Assembly (NCBI RefSeq): GCF_900112975.1
Contig: NZ_FONQ01000014.1
Span: forward strand, 1-64,000
Direction: 5' to 3'
DNA: 64,000 nt
Origin: Flavobacterium xueshanense
GTDB lineage: Bacteria > Bacteroidota > Bacteroidia > Flavobacteriales > Flavobacteriaceae
Shown in pieces: positions 52,943 to 62,768 of the stretch. Position 1 is the stretch's first letter, and each line of letters begins with the position of its first letter. Below the pieces are notes generated by a model that made no database searches, was not told the DNA's origin, and worked only from the letters and a program-made list of their open reading frames with translations. The position numbers were made by a program, and so were the translations under genes.

Positions 52943-54544
52943 ATGAATTTAAAAGAAGTATATTCGAAAAATTTGTTAAATTTTTCAGAAGAAACCACCG
53001 AGCATTACCCGGAAATCTTAACTGACGAAGCAATGACTTTTTTGTCTCTACTTCATGAAAATTTTAATGAAAAAAGACTAACGCTTTTAGAGGAACGAAA
53101 AAAGCAACAAGTTTTATTTGATCAAGGTGCATTACCCACTTTTCCTGCTGAAACAAAAACCATCAGAGAGAGCAACTGGGAAGCTGCTAAAACTCCTGAA
53201 GATTTATTAGACCGAAGAGTCGAAATAACGGGACCAGTAGACCGAAAAATGGTAATCAATGCATTGAATTCGGGGGCAAAAACCTTCATGGCTGATTTTG
53301 AAGACAGCACTTCACCAACTTGGAGTAATTTAATGACGGGTCAACAAAACCTGAAAGACGCCATAAATAAAACTATTTCTCTTGAAGACAGTATAAAACA
53401 TAAAAAATACAGTCTGAACGACAAAACTGCCGTACTGCTTGTTCGTCCAAGAGGATTGCATTTAACGGAGAAAAATATTTTGATTAAAGGAGAACAAACT
53501 TCTGGTTCCCTAATTGACTTTGGATTGTATGCTTTCCATAATCACAAGCAACTTATTGAAGATGGAACGGCACCGTATTTTTATATTCCAAAATTAGAAC
53601 ATTATCTGGAAGCGAGATGGTGGAATGAAGTTTTCGAATTCACGCAAGAATATTTGGGAGTAAAAAACGGAACATTCAAAGCAACAGTTTTAATCGAAAC
53701 GATAACTGCCAGTTTTCAATTAGACGAAATCATTTTTGAACTGAAAGATCATATCGTAGGTCTTAATTGCGGGCGCTGGGATTATATTTTTTCTTACATC
53801 AAAAAACTAAGAAAAAACCCAGCTTTCATCGTTCCAAACCGAGATCAAGTGACCATGACTGCACCATTTATGAGTGCGTATTCACAATTAGTTATTCAAA
53901 GATGCCACAAACGAAACATTCATGCAATAGGTGGAATGGCCGCACAAATTCCGATAAAAAATAATGAAGAAGCCAACAAAACAGCTTTCGACAAAGTAAT
54001 TGCCGACAAAGAACGTGAGGCAAAAAATGGACATGACGGAACATGGGTGGCACATCCGGATTTGGTTTCACTGGCCATGACCGTATTCGATAAATACATG
54101 CCGACCAAAAATCAGATTCATGTTAAAAGAGAAGACGTACACATTACCGAAAGTGATTTGCTGGAAACTCCAAAAGGAACAATTACAGAGGAAGGCGTTC
54201 GAAAAAATATCAGTATTTCAATTTTATATATCGCTTCATGGCTCAACGGACAAGGTGCAGCGGCCTTACACAATTTAATGGAAGATGCTGCTACTGCTGA
54301 GATTTCGAGATCACAATTATGGCAATGGCTTCAAAACGAAGTGATTTTGGACAATCAAAAAGTATTGAATGAAAAATACTATCATCGATTGGCTATGGAA
54401 GAATTCGAAAAAATCAGAAAGCTCGTGGGAGATGAAAATCATGTAAAACAGAAATATAGACTAGCCGAACAATTATTAGACATTCTGGTAGTCAACGACA
54501 ATTTTATCGAATTTTTGACTATTCCAGGATATAAATACATTTAA
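52943..54544 (+). CDS. aceB: Malate synthase A
   Basis: 533 residues; condenses glyoxylate with acetyl-CoA to malate, the second step of the glyoxylate shunt. Signatures: FMADFEDSTSPTW (acidic Mg2+-site), RPRGLHLTEKN (catalytic Arg), GLNCGRWDYIFSYIKK and EDAATAEISRSQLWQW. Length as in E. coli AceB. Followed by aceA after 66 bp; divergent from the RamB-like regulator. Confidence 0.96.
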   Translation: MNLKEVYSKNLLNFSEETTEHYPEILTDEAMTFLSLLHENFNEKRLTLLEERKKQQVLFDQGALPTFPAETKTIRESNWEAAKTPEDLLDRRVEITGPVDRKMVINALNSGAKTFMADFEDSTSPTWSNLMTGQQNLKDAINKTISLEDSIKHKKYSLNDKTAVLLVRPRGLHLTEKNILIKGEQTSGSLIDFGLYAFHNHKQLIEDGTAPYFYIPKLEHYLEARWWNEVFEFTQEYLGVKNGTFKATVLIETITASFQLDEIIFELKDHIVGLNCGRWDYIFSYIKKLRKNPAFIVPNRDQVTMTAPFMSAYSQLVIQRCHKRNIHAIGGMAAQIPIKNNEEANKTAFDKVIADKEREAKNGHDGTWVAHPDLVSLAMTVFDKYMPTKNQIHVKREDVHITESDLLETPKGTITEEGVRKNISISILYIASWLNGQGAAALHNLMEDAATAEISRSQLWQWLQNEVILDNQKVLNEKYYHRLAMEEFEKIRKLVGDENHVKQKYRLAEQLLDILVVNDNFIEFLTIPGYKYI

Positions 54545-54610
54545 AATTGCAATTGCTATAAAATCAACATTAATAAAAAAATTAAAAACACTATTAAACT
54601 TTAATACACG

Positions 54611-55891
54611 ATGAAAACTACAGAAACAAGAATTCAAGAATTAGTTACCGACTGGATTACTAACCCAAGATGGAATGGTATTGAGCGCCCATACTCTGCT
54701 GAAGAAGTGGTGAAATTGCAAGGTTCTTATCAAATAGAACACAGTGTAGCCAGAATTGGAGCCAATAATTTATGGAACAAACTAAACGCTCAGGATTTTG
54801 TAGCAGGACTTGGCGCACTTACCGGAAACCAAGCAATTCAAGAAGTGGAAGCAGGATTAGATGCTATATATTTGAGCGGATGGCAGGTTGCTGCTGATGC
54901 AAATGTAGCTGGAGAAATGTATCCTGACCAATCTTTATATCCTGCTAACAGCGTTCCGTTAGTAGTGAAACGCATTAATAATGCCCTGTTGAGAGCAGAC
55001 CAAATACAAGTAGTAAACGGAACTGCGGATAAAAAAGAATATCTAGTTCCTATTGTAGCAGATGCAGAGGCTGGTTTCGGCGGAAACCTAAATGCTTTCG
55101 AATTAATGAAAGCGATGATCGAAGCGGGAGCTGCCGGGGTTCACTTTGAAGACCAATTAAGTTCTGCTAAAAAATGCGGACACTTAGGTGGAAAAGTATT
55201 GGTTCCTACTCAAGAGGCTATCAATAAATTAATTGCAGCACGTTTAGCAGCTGACGTAATGGGAACACCAACAATTGTTGTTGCCCGTACAGATGCAGAT
55301 GCAGCTAACTTATTGACTAGCGATATTGACCCAAGAGATGCCAAATTCATCACGGGTGAAAAAACTGGAGAAGGTTTTTTCTATGTAAATTGTGGCGTGG
55401 AGCAAGGAATTGACAGAGGATTGAGTTATGCGCCTTATGCTGATTTAATTTGGATGGAGACCAGCAATCCGGATCTTGATTACGCAAGAAAATTTGCTGA
55501 AGGAATTCACGCGAAATTTCCAGGAAAAATGTTGGCTTACAACTGTTCGCCTTCTTTCAACTGGGCTGCTAAGTTATCCGTGGCTGAAATGGAAACGTTC
55601 AGAGAAGATCTTGCGGCAATGGGATACAAATTCCAATTCATCACTTTAGCTGGATTCCATGCACTAAATACCAGCATGTTCGAATTGTCTAAAGCATACA
55701 AAGAAAGAGGAATGGCCGGCTATTCTGAATTGCAGGAAAGAGAATTTGCTTTGCAAAAACACGGTTTCAAAGCGGTAAAACACCAAGGTTTCGTAGGGAC
55801 TTCTTATTTTGATGCGGTACAAAATACTGTGACAGTTGGGAAATCATCTACAACTGCAATGAAAGACTCTACTGAAGCTGCTCAGTTTTAA
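54611..55891 (+). CDS. aceA: Isocitrate lyase
   Basis: 426 residues; cleaves isocitrate to glyoxylate and succinate. The KKCGH active-site motif holds catalytic Cys189 in [22 protein letters not shown] (Mg2+ site), VARTDADAA and YNCSPSFNW are further signatures. Length is that of the E. coli-type enzyme. Terminated by a perfect hairpin. It competes with isocitrate dehydrogenase for carbon, so control by the nearby regulator makes sense. Confidence 0.97.
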   Translation: MKTTETRIQELVTDWITNPRWNGIERPYSAEEVVKLQGSYQIEHSVARIGANNLWNKLNAQDFVAGLGALTGNQAIQEVEAGLDAIYLSGWQVAADANVAGEMYPDQSLYPANSVPLVVKRINNALLRADQIQVVNGTADKKEYLVPIVADAEAGFGGNLNAFELMKAMIEAGAAGVHFEDQLSSAKKCGHLGGKVLVPTQEAINKLIAARLAADVMGTPTIVVARTDADAANLLTSDIDPRDAKFITGEKTGEGFFYVNCGVEQGIDRGLSYAPYADLIWMETSNPDLDYARKFAEGIHAKFPGKMLAYNCSPSFNWAAKLSVAEMETFREDLAAMGYKFQFITLAGFHALNTSMFELSKAYKERGMAGYSELQEREFALQKHGFKAVKHQGFVGTSYFDAVQNTVTVGKSSTTAMKDSTEAAQF

Positions 55892-55910
55892 ACAAAGTAA
55901 CAACCATAAA

Positions 55911-55940
55911 AAAACACGATTTCAGATGAAATCGTGTTTT
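55911..55940. terminator. Terminator of aceA and the convergent sortilin-like gene
   Basis: AAAACACGATTTCA (55911-55924) and TGAAATCGTGTTTT (55927-55940), 2-nt apparent loop extended by melting, A-run before and T-run after. Confidence 0.9.
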
Positions 55941-55964
55941 TTGTTTTTAAAATAAAATGACTGT

Positions 55965-58805
55965 TTATTTTGATTCTATAATTTCAAGGTCTGTAACAAC
56001 TTTCTCTTTTCCTTTTTGAATACTTATTTTGTTCACCGAAACCGGAAGGTAATATTTGCCGTTTTTAGCTTGTTCCAATTTTAGTTTTTTGTCTTTATTT
56101 TTCCAATTATCAGCAGTTGCTTTCGTTATGGAAAGATCATAAACATGTTTGTTCAATCCTTTTACGGCTTTTACTTTCTGAGAATAGACCACTTCTTTCA
56201 AGCTGTTTTTAATTTGCAACAGCACCTCTGCATCGCCATTCGAATAAAACCATATCTCCGCTTTTGGCTCTGAAGCCTTAGCCCAAGAACTCCAGCTGTT
56301 TCCCCATTCTTTTGATTTTTTTATCTTTTTAAGTTCAAAAACATGAAGATTTTCCGCTACAACTTTATCATTCAGTTGTCGCACTTGATCCAAATTAACT
56401 TTATACACCGAACGACCGTGAGTTCCCACCACTAAATCTTTTGCTATCTTTTGAATTACTAGATCGTGAACCGCCACGCTTGGAATTCCGTTAGAAAAAT
56501 CATCCCAAGATGTTCCTTTGTTTAAGGAAACATACAAGCCGTTATCCGTTCCCACATATAAAACATTCTCGTTTACGTTATCCTCCACAATTACATTCAC
56601 TGGACTTGCAGGCAAATTATTGGCTATATTTTTCCAGGTTTGACCAAAATCATCTGACTTATAAACATAACTGGTGAAATCATCATTTCGATATCCGTTC
56701 AAAGTCGCATACACTCTCTCTTTCTTATGTGCCGAAGCCACGACTCTCGAAACCCAGCGGTTTTGCGGTAAATTTCCTGAAATTTTGTTCCAAGTCGCCC
56801 CGCCATCTTTCGAAATATGAATCAATCCATCGTCACTTCCTGTATAAAGTAACCCAAACTGCAAGGTACTTTCACTGATAGCAGCGATTGTCCCAAAAGC
56901 AACATTCCCTTCTTTTGCTCCTTGCGTTAAATCAGGCGAAATAGCCGTCCAAGTTTCCCCTTGATTCATCGAACGATGTAAGAAATTAGATCCCATGTAT
57001 AAAATATCCTGATTGTGTGAAGACAATAAAATAGGCGTCTGCCAATTGAATCGAAAGGGCTTTTCGTCCTTTTTTGGCTTTGGCGAAATATACTCTCGCT
57101 TGTTATTCGCACGATCAATTCTGTAATAATTCCCAAATTGAAACCCTGTAAAAACAATATTTGGATTTCTTTTGTCTATTTGAGTCTGCATTCCGTCACC
57201 ACCCATCAAATTTTCGTATGGATAATTTCCGGTTTGGTACCATTCTGAGGAATATTTATAATCACTTGGGCCAACCCAAACCCCATTATCCTGCATGCCG
57301 CCATAAATATTATACGGTTCTTGCTCATCGACATTCACTGCATAAAACTGACTTACTGAGTGCGAATTACTTTTTACCCAATGCGCTCCATCATCATACG
57401 AAATGTTCAAACCGCCATCATTTCCATTGATTAAATGCCCTGATTTATTTGGGTTAACCCAAACTACGTGATGATCCGAGTGAACATTTTCCTCGCTTAT
57501 GGATGTAAATGTTTTTCCGCCATCATTTGATTTTATAATGGGCACACCCGATAAATAAATTTTATTGACATCGTTTGGATCAACTGAAATAACACTAAAA
57601 TAATATCCGTACGAATAAAAGAAATCATCGATAAAATCCTGATGAGTCTTCGTCCAGTTTTTCCCTCCATTACTTGATTTGTACACTTCGGCTCCAATTA
57701 CTTCTGTCTCGGCTAAATTATTTATCGCATCCAGAACCACTTTTGCGGCTTCGTTAGGTTGCAAATACCCGTTTTGAACCCAATGTTTGATATTTTCGGC
57801 CCTGTATTTTTCGGTTAAACCGTAATTCTTTAAAATAGAATTCAAACTTTTATTAGGTAATTTCAGGAATTCGTCCCCAGGCATGGAAAACGCAACCGGT
57901 AACGAATTACTTTTTTTAGATTGTAAAGGTCTTTTGAATTGGTTGTCCAAAATGGCATACACGTTTTCATCATCATATACCGCTAAACCAATACGACCAA
58001 CGCCTTCTCCAACCGGAAATCCGCTTTCAGCATTCGTTGTGAAAAGTTTCCATGTCAATCCCGCATCTTCACTTTTATAAATTCCCGAAGTAGCGCCACT
58101 TCCTATAAAATCCCAAGCCTTTCTGTCTTTACTCCAAGAAGCCGCATATTGAACCTTAAAGTTTTTTGGCGAAACAGCCACATCTATAATTCCGGTTTCA
58201 TCATCGATATAAAGGGTTTTACTCCACGTTTTTCCGCCATTTGTCGTTTTATAAATCCCTCTTTCTTCATTTTTTGAATACAAATGACCCACTGCACCCA
58301 CAACAACTTCATCTGGATTTGATGGATTTATCAGGATTCTACTGATGTGATGGCTGTCATGCAATCCCATATTTTGCCAAGTCTTTCCTTTATCTTCGGA
58401 TTTCAAAACTCCAATTCCGGCATAAGAAGATCGGGACGAATTAACTTCGCCAGTTCCTACCCAAATCGTTCCTCGTTTCCAGTCTATCGCGATATCACCC
58501 ACATTTTGCGTAGGCGCCGCATCCATAACTGGTGAAAAACTCATTCCGTTATTATTCGTGTACCAAAGTCCGCCCGAAGCATAGCCCACATAAAACTCGG
58601 TTGGATTTTCGGGATTTACATCCACATCCACCACTCTGCCGCTCATTACCGTTGGACCCACATTTTCGAAAGCAACATTTTGAAAAAGCGATTGTTTCTC
58701 CATTGTTTTTTTGGCTTCCAATGATTGCTGAATCGCTTCGGCAGAAACTTGTCCCCAAGAGACACTTTGTACAATAAGAGCCGAAAAGAGTACTATTTTT
58801 TTCAT
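55965..58805 (-). CDS. Secreted sortilin/VPS10-like beta-propeller protein
   Basis: 946 residues. Signal peptide about 1-19 (ending SVSWGQ). The body consists of BNR/VPS10-type propeller repeats with Asp-box motifs: SEDKGKTWQNM, TTNGGKTWSKT, SNGGKNWTKT, SKDGGATWNKI, SDDFGQTWKNI. Such proteins are annotated as glycosyl-hydrolase or sortilin-like but are mostly of unproven function. The C terminus (about 850-946) is a separate beta-rich part, without an obvious T9SS CTD motif. Likely periplasmic or outer surface. Single gene. Confidence 0.85.
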   Translation of the reverse strand: MKKIVLFSALIVQSVSWGQVSAEAIQQSLEAKKTMEKQSLFQNVAFENVGPTVMSGRVVDVDVNPENPTEFYVGYASGGLWYTNNNGMSFSPVMDAAPTQNVGDIAIDWKRGTIWVGTGEVNSSRSSYAGIGVLKSEDKGKTWQNMGLHDSHHISRILINPSNPDEVVVGAVGHLYSKNEERGIYKTTNGGKTWSKTLYIDDETGIIDVAVSPKNFKVQYAASWSKDRKAWDFIGSGATSGIYKSEDAGLTWKLFTTNAESGFPVGEGVGRIGLAVYDDENVYAILDNQFKRPLQSKKSNSLPVAFSMPGDEFLKLPNKSLNSILKNYGLTEKYRAENIKHWVQNGYLQPNEAAKVVLDAINNLAETEVIGAEVYKSSNGGKNWTKTHQDFIDDFFYSYGYYFSVISVDPNDVNKIYLSGVPIIKSNDGGKTFTSISEENVHSDHHVVWVNPNKSGHLINGNDGGLNISYDDGAHWVKSNSHSVSQFYAVNVDEQEPYNIYGGMQDNGVWVGPSDYKYSSEWYQTGNYPYENLMGGDGMQTQIDKRNPNIVFTGFQFGNYYRIDRANNKREYISPKPKKDEKPFRFNWQTPILLSSHNQDILYMGSNFLHRSMNQGETWTAISPDLTQGAKEGNVAFGTIAAISESTLQFGLLYTGSDDGLIHISKDGGATWNKISGNLPQNRWVSRVVASAHKKERVYATLNGYRNDDFTSYVYKSDDFGQTWKNIANNLPASPVNVIVEDNVNENVLYVGTDNGLYVSLNKGTSWDDFSNGIPSVAVHDLVIQKIAKDLVVGTHGRSVYKVNLDQVRQLNDKVVAENLHVFELKKIKKSKEWGNSWSSWAKASEPKAEIWFYSNGDAEVLLQIKNSLKEVVYSQKVKAVKGLNKHVYDLSITKATADNWKNKDKKLKLEQAKNGKYYLPVSVNKISIQKGKEKVVTDLEIIESK

Positions 58806-58894
58806 GTAAATTAATTTGAGTTGGAAAATTAATCATAAAAATAGTTATCTGAAAATTTTATAGTGTAATTAACATCCGTTTCTCTCAAAGTTAG

Positions 58895-58902
58895 TATTTT
58901 TG
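58895..58902 (+). promoter_or_regulatory. Probable pepP promoter, -7 box
   Basis: TATTTTTG fits TAnnTTTG; predicts a leader of about 110 nt before the ATG at 59021. Confidence 0.4.
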
Positions 58903-59020
58903 ATTATTCAATATATAAAAAGAATTGTAATGAAATAAGCGTAGCCAGGAATGGTATCAAAACCAATACTGGCGCTCTGCGAATTACACATGACCCATAA
59001 AAAACAATAAAAATCAACAA

Positions 59021-60313
59021 ATGAAATACCATCAAATTGACCGAGATTTATTTATAAAAAATAGAGAAAAATTCATGGCTCAGATGAAGCCAAACAGCGT
59101 CGCTGTTTTCAATTCTAATGATATTTATCCCGTTTCTGCAGATAGTACGTTGCCTTTTGCACAACACCGCGACATCTTTTATCTGAGCGGAGTAGATCAG
59201 GAAGAAAGCATTTTATTGCTTTTCCCGGATGCGCCTTACGAGCACCAAAGAGAAATGGTATTCTTGAAAGAAACCAGTGAGCACATTGCGATTTGGGAAG
59301 GCGAGAAACTGACTAAAGAACGTGCTTTTGAAGTAACAGGAATAAGAACTGTGTATTGGTTGCAGGAATTTGAAAAAGTCTTATTTGAGATGATGACTCA
59401 CGCTGACACGATTTACATCAATACCAACGAGCATTACCGCGCTACAGTAGAAACTGAAACTCGCGAAGCCCGTTTTGTAAAATGGTGGAAAGAGAAATAT
59501 CCGGCGCATGCTGTTGCAAAAAGTAACCCGATATTACAACGCCTTCGTTCTGTAAAAGAAATCGAAGAACTGGATTTAATCCAAAAAGCCTGTAATATTA
59601 CGGAACTCGGTTTTAGAAGAATATTGCCTTTCGTGAAACCAAATGTAACCGAATACGAAATTGAAGCCGAGCTAATTCACGAATTCATTCGCAACCGTTC
59701 CAGAGGTTTCGCTTACACGCCAATTATTGCTTCCGGTAACAATGCTAATGTATTGCATTATATAGAGAACAATCAACAATGCAAAGCCGGTGATTTGATT
59801 TTACTGGATGTTGCTGCTGAATATGCGAATTATTCCAGTGACATGACGCGTACCATTCCGGTTTCAGGAACGTATACCAAAAGACAAAAAGAAGTGTACA
59901 ACGCCGTTTTACGTGTAAAAAACGAAGCGACTAAAATGCTGACAACAGGCACACTTTGGAAACAATATCATATCGAAGTTGGGAAATTAATGACTTCAGA
60001 ATTGCTAGGTTTAGGCCTTATTGACACAGCCGATGTACAAAACGAAAAGCCGGAATGGCCCGCTTACAAAAAATATTTCATGCACGGAACATCACACCAC
60101 ATGGGATTGGACACGCACGATTACGGAATCCTGACCGAACCCATGCAAGCCAATATGGTTTTCACCGTAGAGCCTGGAATTTACATTCCTGCCGAAGGTT
60201 TCGGAATCCGTCTGGAGGACAATATCATCGTTCAGGAAAGCGGCGAACCATTTAACATGATGCGTAATATCCCAATTGAAGTAGACGAAATCGAAGAATT
60301 AATGAACAGTTAA
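59021..60313 (+). CDS. pepP: Xaa-Pro aminopeptidase (aminopeptidase P)
   Basis: 430 residues; removes N-terminal residues before proline. N-terminal creatinase-like domain (about 1-165), and C-terminal pita-bread domain with all five metal ligands: Asp in LLDVAAEY and SSDMTRT, His in HGTSHHMGLDTHD, Glu in FTVEPGIY, and Glu in IRLEDNI. Complete. Cytoplasmic, no signal peptide. A repeat element follows. Confidence 0.94.
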   Translation: MKYHQIDRDLFIKNREKFMAQMKPNSVAVFNSNDIYPVSADSTLPFAQHRDIFYLSGVDQEESILLLFPDAPYEHQREMVFLKETSEHIAIWEGEKLTKERAFEVTGIRTVYWLQEFEKVLFEMMTHADTIYINTNEHYRATVETETREARFVKWWKEKYPAHAVAKSNPILQRLRSVKEIEELDLIQKACNITELGFRRILPFVKPNVTEYEIEAELIHEFIRNRSRGFAYTPIIASGNNANVLHYIENNQQCKAGDLILLDVAAEYANYSSDMTRTIPVSGTYTKRQKEVYNAVLRVKNEATKMLTTGTLWKQYHIEVGKLMTSELLGLGLIDTADVQNEKPEWPAYKKYFMHGTSHHMGLDTHDYGILTEPMQANMVFTVEPGIYIPAEGFGIRLEDNIIVQESGEPFNMMRNIPIEVDEIEELMNS

Positions 60314-60368
60314 TTCCTCAAAAACTTACAAGGAAATCGGTTTACAGCAATGTGAACCGATTTTTTTT

Positions 60369-60524
60369 GGGCGCAACCCAGCCTCCGTAAACTCCGGCTG
60401 CGTCGGGCTATTCGCTGCAAATGAAATTCACTGAACTTCTATGAAAATAAACACAACGTGAAGTAAGTCCTCGTCTCGTCCAAAAAGACGAGACTGTGGG
60501 CTTTCCGCTATTATCCCTTGCGCA
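60369..60524. repeat. Palindromic dispersed element of a second type, after pepP
   Basis: Outer inverted ends GGGCGCAACCC (60369-60379) and CTTGCGCAC (60517-60525), inner GGGCTATTCGCT (60405-60416) against GGGCTTTCCGCTATTATCCC (60498-60517), and a central hairpin GTCTCGTC/GACGAGAC (60473-60480, 60487-60494). The GCTAT...CCGCTAT parts resemble the ends of copies 1-3, so it may be a distant relation. No coding frame in the 60314-60634 gap. Confidence 0.6.
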
Positions 60525-60634
60525 CTTCAACGAGAAAATTTATAACTCCAAAACATCAATTCCAAAATCCATCTTAAAGCTGTAACTTTATAATCTTGCT
60601 GCCGAATTATTTAAAAACTTAAAACACACAAATC

Positions 60635-61435
60635 ATGCAAGCACACGAAATAGAGTATCACATATACGGCGAGGAAATGCAATATGTAGAAATAGAATTG
60701 GACCCACAGGAAATTGTAATTGCCGAAGCCGGAAGTTTTATGATGATGGACAATAATATCCAAATGGAAACTATTTTTGGAGACGGTTCCGGACAAGAAA
60801 ACGGATTGTTCGGCAAACTTTTAAGTGCCGGAAAAAGAGTTCTGACCGGCGAAAGTCTTTTTATGACCGCGTTCATCAATCAAAACAATACTAAAAGCAA
60901 AGTTTCCTTTGCCTCACCATATCCCGGAAAAATTATCCCAATTGACTTAACGCAATTTGGCGGAAAATTCATTTGCCAAAAAGATGCCTTTCTCTGTGCC
61001 GCTAAAGGCGTTTCAGTGGGAATCGAATTCTCTAAAAAACTGGGGCGCGGATTGTTTGGAGGCGAAGGTTTTATCATGCAAAAAATAGAAGGCGATGGTC
61101 TGGCATTCGTACATACCGGCGGAACATTGGCCAAAAAAGAATTAGCAGCAGGCGAAATCCTAAAAGTCGACACGGGTTGCATCGTAGGTTTTACCAAAGA
61201 TGTCGATTACGATATTGAGTTTATTGGCGGGATCAAGAATTCAATTTTTGGTGGCGAAGGTTTATTTTATGCCACGCTTCGTGGCCCGGGAACAGTTTAT
61301 GTACAATCCTTGCCTTTCAGCCGACTCGCGGACAGGATCATCGCATCTGCACCAAGAGCTGGCGGAAACAGTCGCGATGAAGGCAGTTTATTAGGCGGAT
61401 TAGGAATCATGCTCGATGGCGACAGACGATTTTAA
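60635..61435 (+). CDS. TIGR00266/AIM24-family protein
   Basis: 266 residues of the AIM24 beta-sandwich family: MQAHEIEYHIYGEEMQYVEIEL at the start, IAEAGSFMMMDNNIQMET, a glycine-rich loop and the HTGGTLAKKEL and FGGEGLFYATLRGPG segments. Widespread in bacteria, mostly without a known role (in yeast the homologue affects mitochondrial membrane organisation). No signal peptide. Single gene with its own terminator. Confidence 0.9.
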   Translation: MQAHEIEYHIYGEEMQYVEIELDPQEIVIAEAGSFMMMDNNIQMETIFGDGSGQENGLFGKLLSAGKRVLTGESLFMTAFINQNNTKSKVSFASPYPGKIIPIDLTQFGGKFICQKDAFLCAAKGVSVGIEFSKKLGRGLFGGEGFIMQKIEGDGLAFVHTGGTLAKKELAAGEILKVDTGCIVGFTKDVDYDIEFIGGIKNSIFGGEGLFYATLRGPGTVYVQSLPFSRLADRIIASAPRAGGNSRDEGSLLGGLGIMLDGDRRF

Positions 61436-61442
61436 ATTTCAT

Positions 61443-61470
61443 AAACGGCTTTCAGAAATGGAAGCCGTTT
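61443..61470 (+). terminator. Terminator of the AIM24-family gene, abutting AbiH
   Basis: AAACGGCTT (61443-61451) and AAGCCGTTT (61462-61470) followed by TTATTTT. The convergent AbiH stop codon begins on the next base. Confidence 0.8.
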
Positions 61471-62640
61471 TTATTTTAAAGGAAGTTGAATTTGTGGTAA
61501 AGGTTGACAAAGTGTTTTGTTTACAATCTTTTCTCTCATTAATTTCTTTTTATTAAAATGTCTTGATATATTTTGAATAATTTCAGTGTAGTTATCAGTT
61601 CCATTCTCTTTTTGATGGTAAAAAACCTTTATTGATATACAATTTGGATGTTCAAAAATTGTATTAAGCATAGTTCTATCTGATAATCCGCAAGAATGAC
61701 CCATTATATAAACTTGAAATTTCTTATCACTTTCAACAAAATCTAAAAGACGTTTGTAATTTGAACTTTGTAGATATTGAAAAGACTTAAAATTTCTTAA
61801 ATACTCATTATCATCTATGTTTTCAATCATTTTATAATCGTCGTCCATTTCGTCTCCAAAACCAAAATTAACTCTATTTATAGAATCGTTTAGTTTACCA
61901 TGGATGTAATTTATTTGTTTAGCATATGCAAATCCATAAAAATATTCTTGTACTAATTTTGTGTAATTAAAATTTAAAAAAAAAGTCGTGAGATCATAAT
62001 TTTTTTGTGCTTTTTGCAGAAATTCTTTAACATATAATTGATCACTATTTTGAAATTCATTTAGAAATTCTTTCTCGTCAAATCTGTTTATTAATTCTGG
62101 TAAGAGAATATCTTGAATGGGATTATCTCTAAACAACGTAAAATCATATTGTTCTTCAATTTTTTCTTTTAAATATTTTTCTAAAAGATTTTTAACTTGT
62201 TCAAATTCTTTGTTTAGAATAATTGTTTGTGCCTTTTTTTCTCTATTTGATAAAGAAGCTAATTTCACAATTATTTTTAACTTATTGTAATATTCATTTT
62301 CAATATCTACCCAATTTTCAATTGAATTATCACAAATTATTTTAAAAAATGAATTTTTAAAATTGACTTCAAAATAACCATAACCTTTTTCTTTATTTCT
62401 TTCAACAAGAGTCATCAATTCTTTGTATGATCTTATATTATTAAAAGCTTCAAAATCCAAATCACTATACATACTTCCTAATTCACATGATAATTTAACA
62501 AAATTATCATTATCATATTCTAACTTTCTTTCTTTAGTTTTACAAACGCCTCTCCAATAATCATCAATAAAATCCTTATAAGAAGTTGGTAATCCATGCG
62601 CCAAATCAAATCCGTTTCCAATAATAACAAGTCTGTTCAT
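61471..62640 (-). CDS. AbiH-family abortive-infection protein
   Basis: 389 residues, AbiH (PF14253) family of phage-defence proteins. N-terminal VIIGNGFDLAHGLPTSYKDF is the family signature; FLNFNYTKLVQEYF, INYIHGKLND and FGFGDEMDD follow, and the C-terminal part has VYIMGHSCGLSDRTML. In Lactococcus the homologue aborts phage infection; mechanism unknown. Codon use is more AT-rich than the neighbours, and the gene is alone between housekeeping genes, suggesting transfer. A TATATTTG box lies 20 bp upstream. No partner gene is visible. Confidence 0.9.
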   Translation of the reverse strand: MNRLVIIGNGFDLAHGLPTSYKDFIDDYWRGVCKTKERKLEYDNDNFVKLSCELGSMYSDLDFEAFNNIRSYKELMTLVERNKEKGYGYFEVNFKNSFFKIICDNSIENWVDIENEYYNKLKIIVKLASLSNREKKAQTIILNKEFEQVKNLLEKYLKEKIEEQYDFTLFRDNPIQDILLPELINRFDEKEFLNEFQNSDQLYVKEFLQKAQKNYDLTTFFLNFNYTKLVQEYFYGFAYAKQINYIHGKLNDSINRVNFGFGDEMDDDYKMIENIDDNEYLRNFKSFQYLQSSNYKRLLDFVESDKKFQVYIMGHSCGLSDRTMLNTIFEHPNCISIKVFYHQKENGTDNYTEIIQNISRHFNKKKLMREKIVNKTLCQPLPQIQLPLK

Positions 62641-62659
62641 ATTTATAAAATGCTTTTCT

Positions 62660-62667
62660 CAAATATA
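62660..62667 (-). promoter_or_regulatory. AbiH promoter, -7 box
   Basis: Minus-strand TATATTTG, a perfect TAnnTTTG box 20 bp before the start codon. Confidence 0.5.
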
Positions 62668-62743
62668 CTATTTTTAATACAAGCGCATTCATGAATTGCT
62701 TACATGAGCTTATATTTCTTAAATGGTTAAAAAAATAAAATAC

Positions 62744-62751
62744 TACTTTTG
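62744..62751 (+). promoter_or_regulatory. Promoter of the alpha/beta hydrolase, -7 box
   Basis: TACTTTTG fits TAnnTTTG and lies 18 bp before the TTG start, supporting that start and a very short leader. Confidence 0.45.
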
Positions 62752-62768
62752 TAGTCTAAATTTTCATT

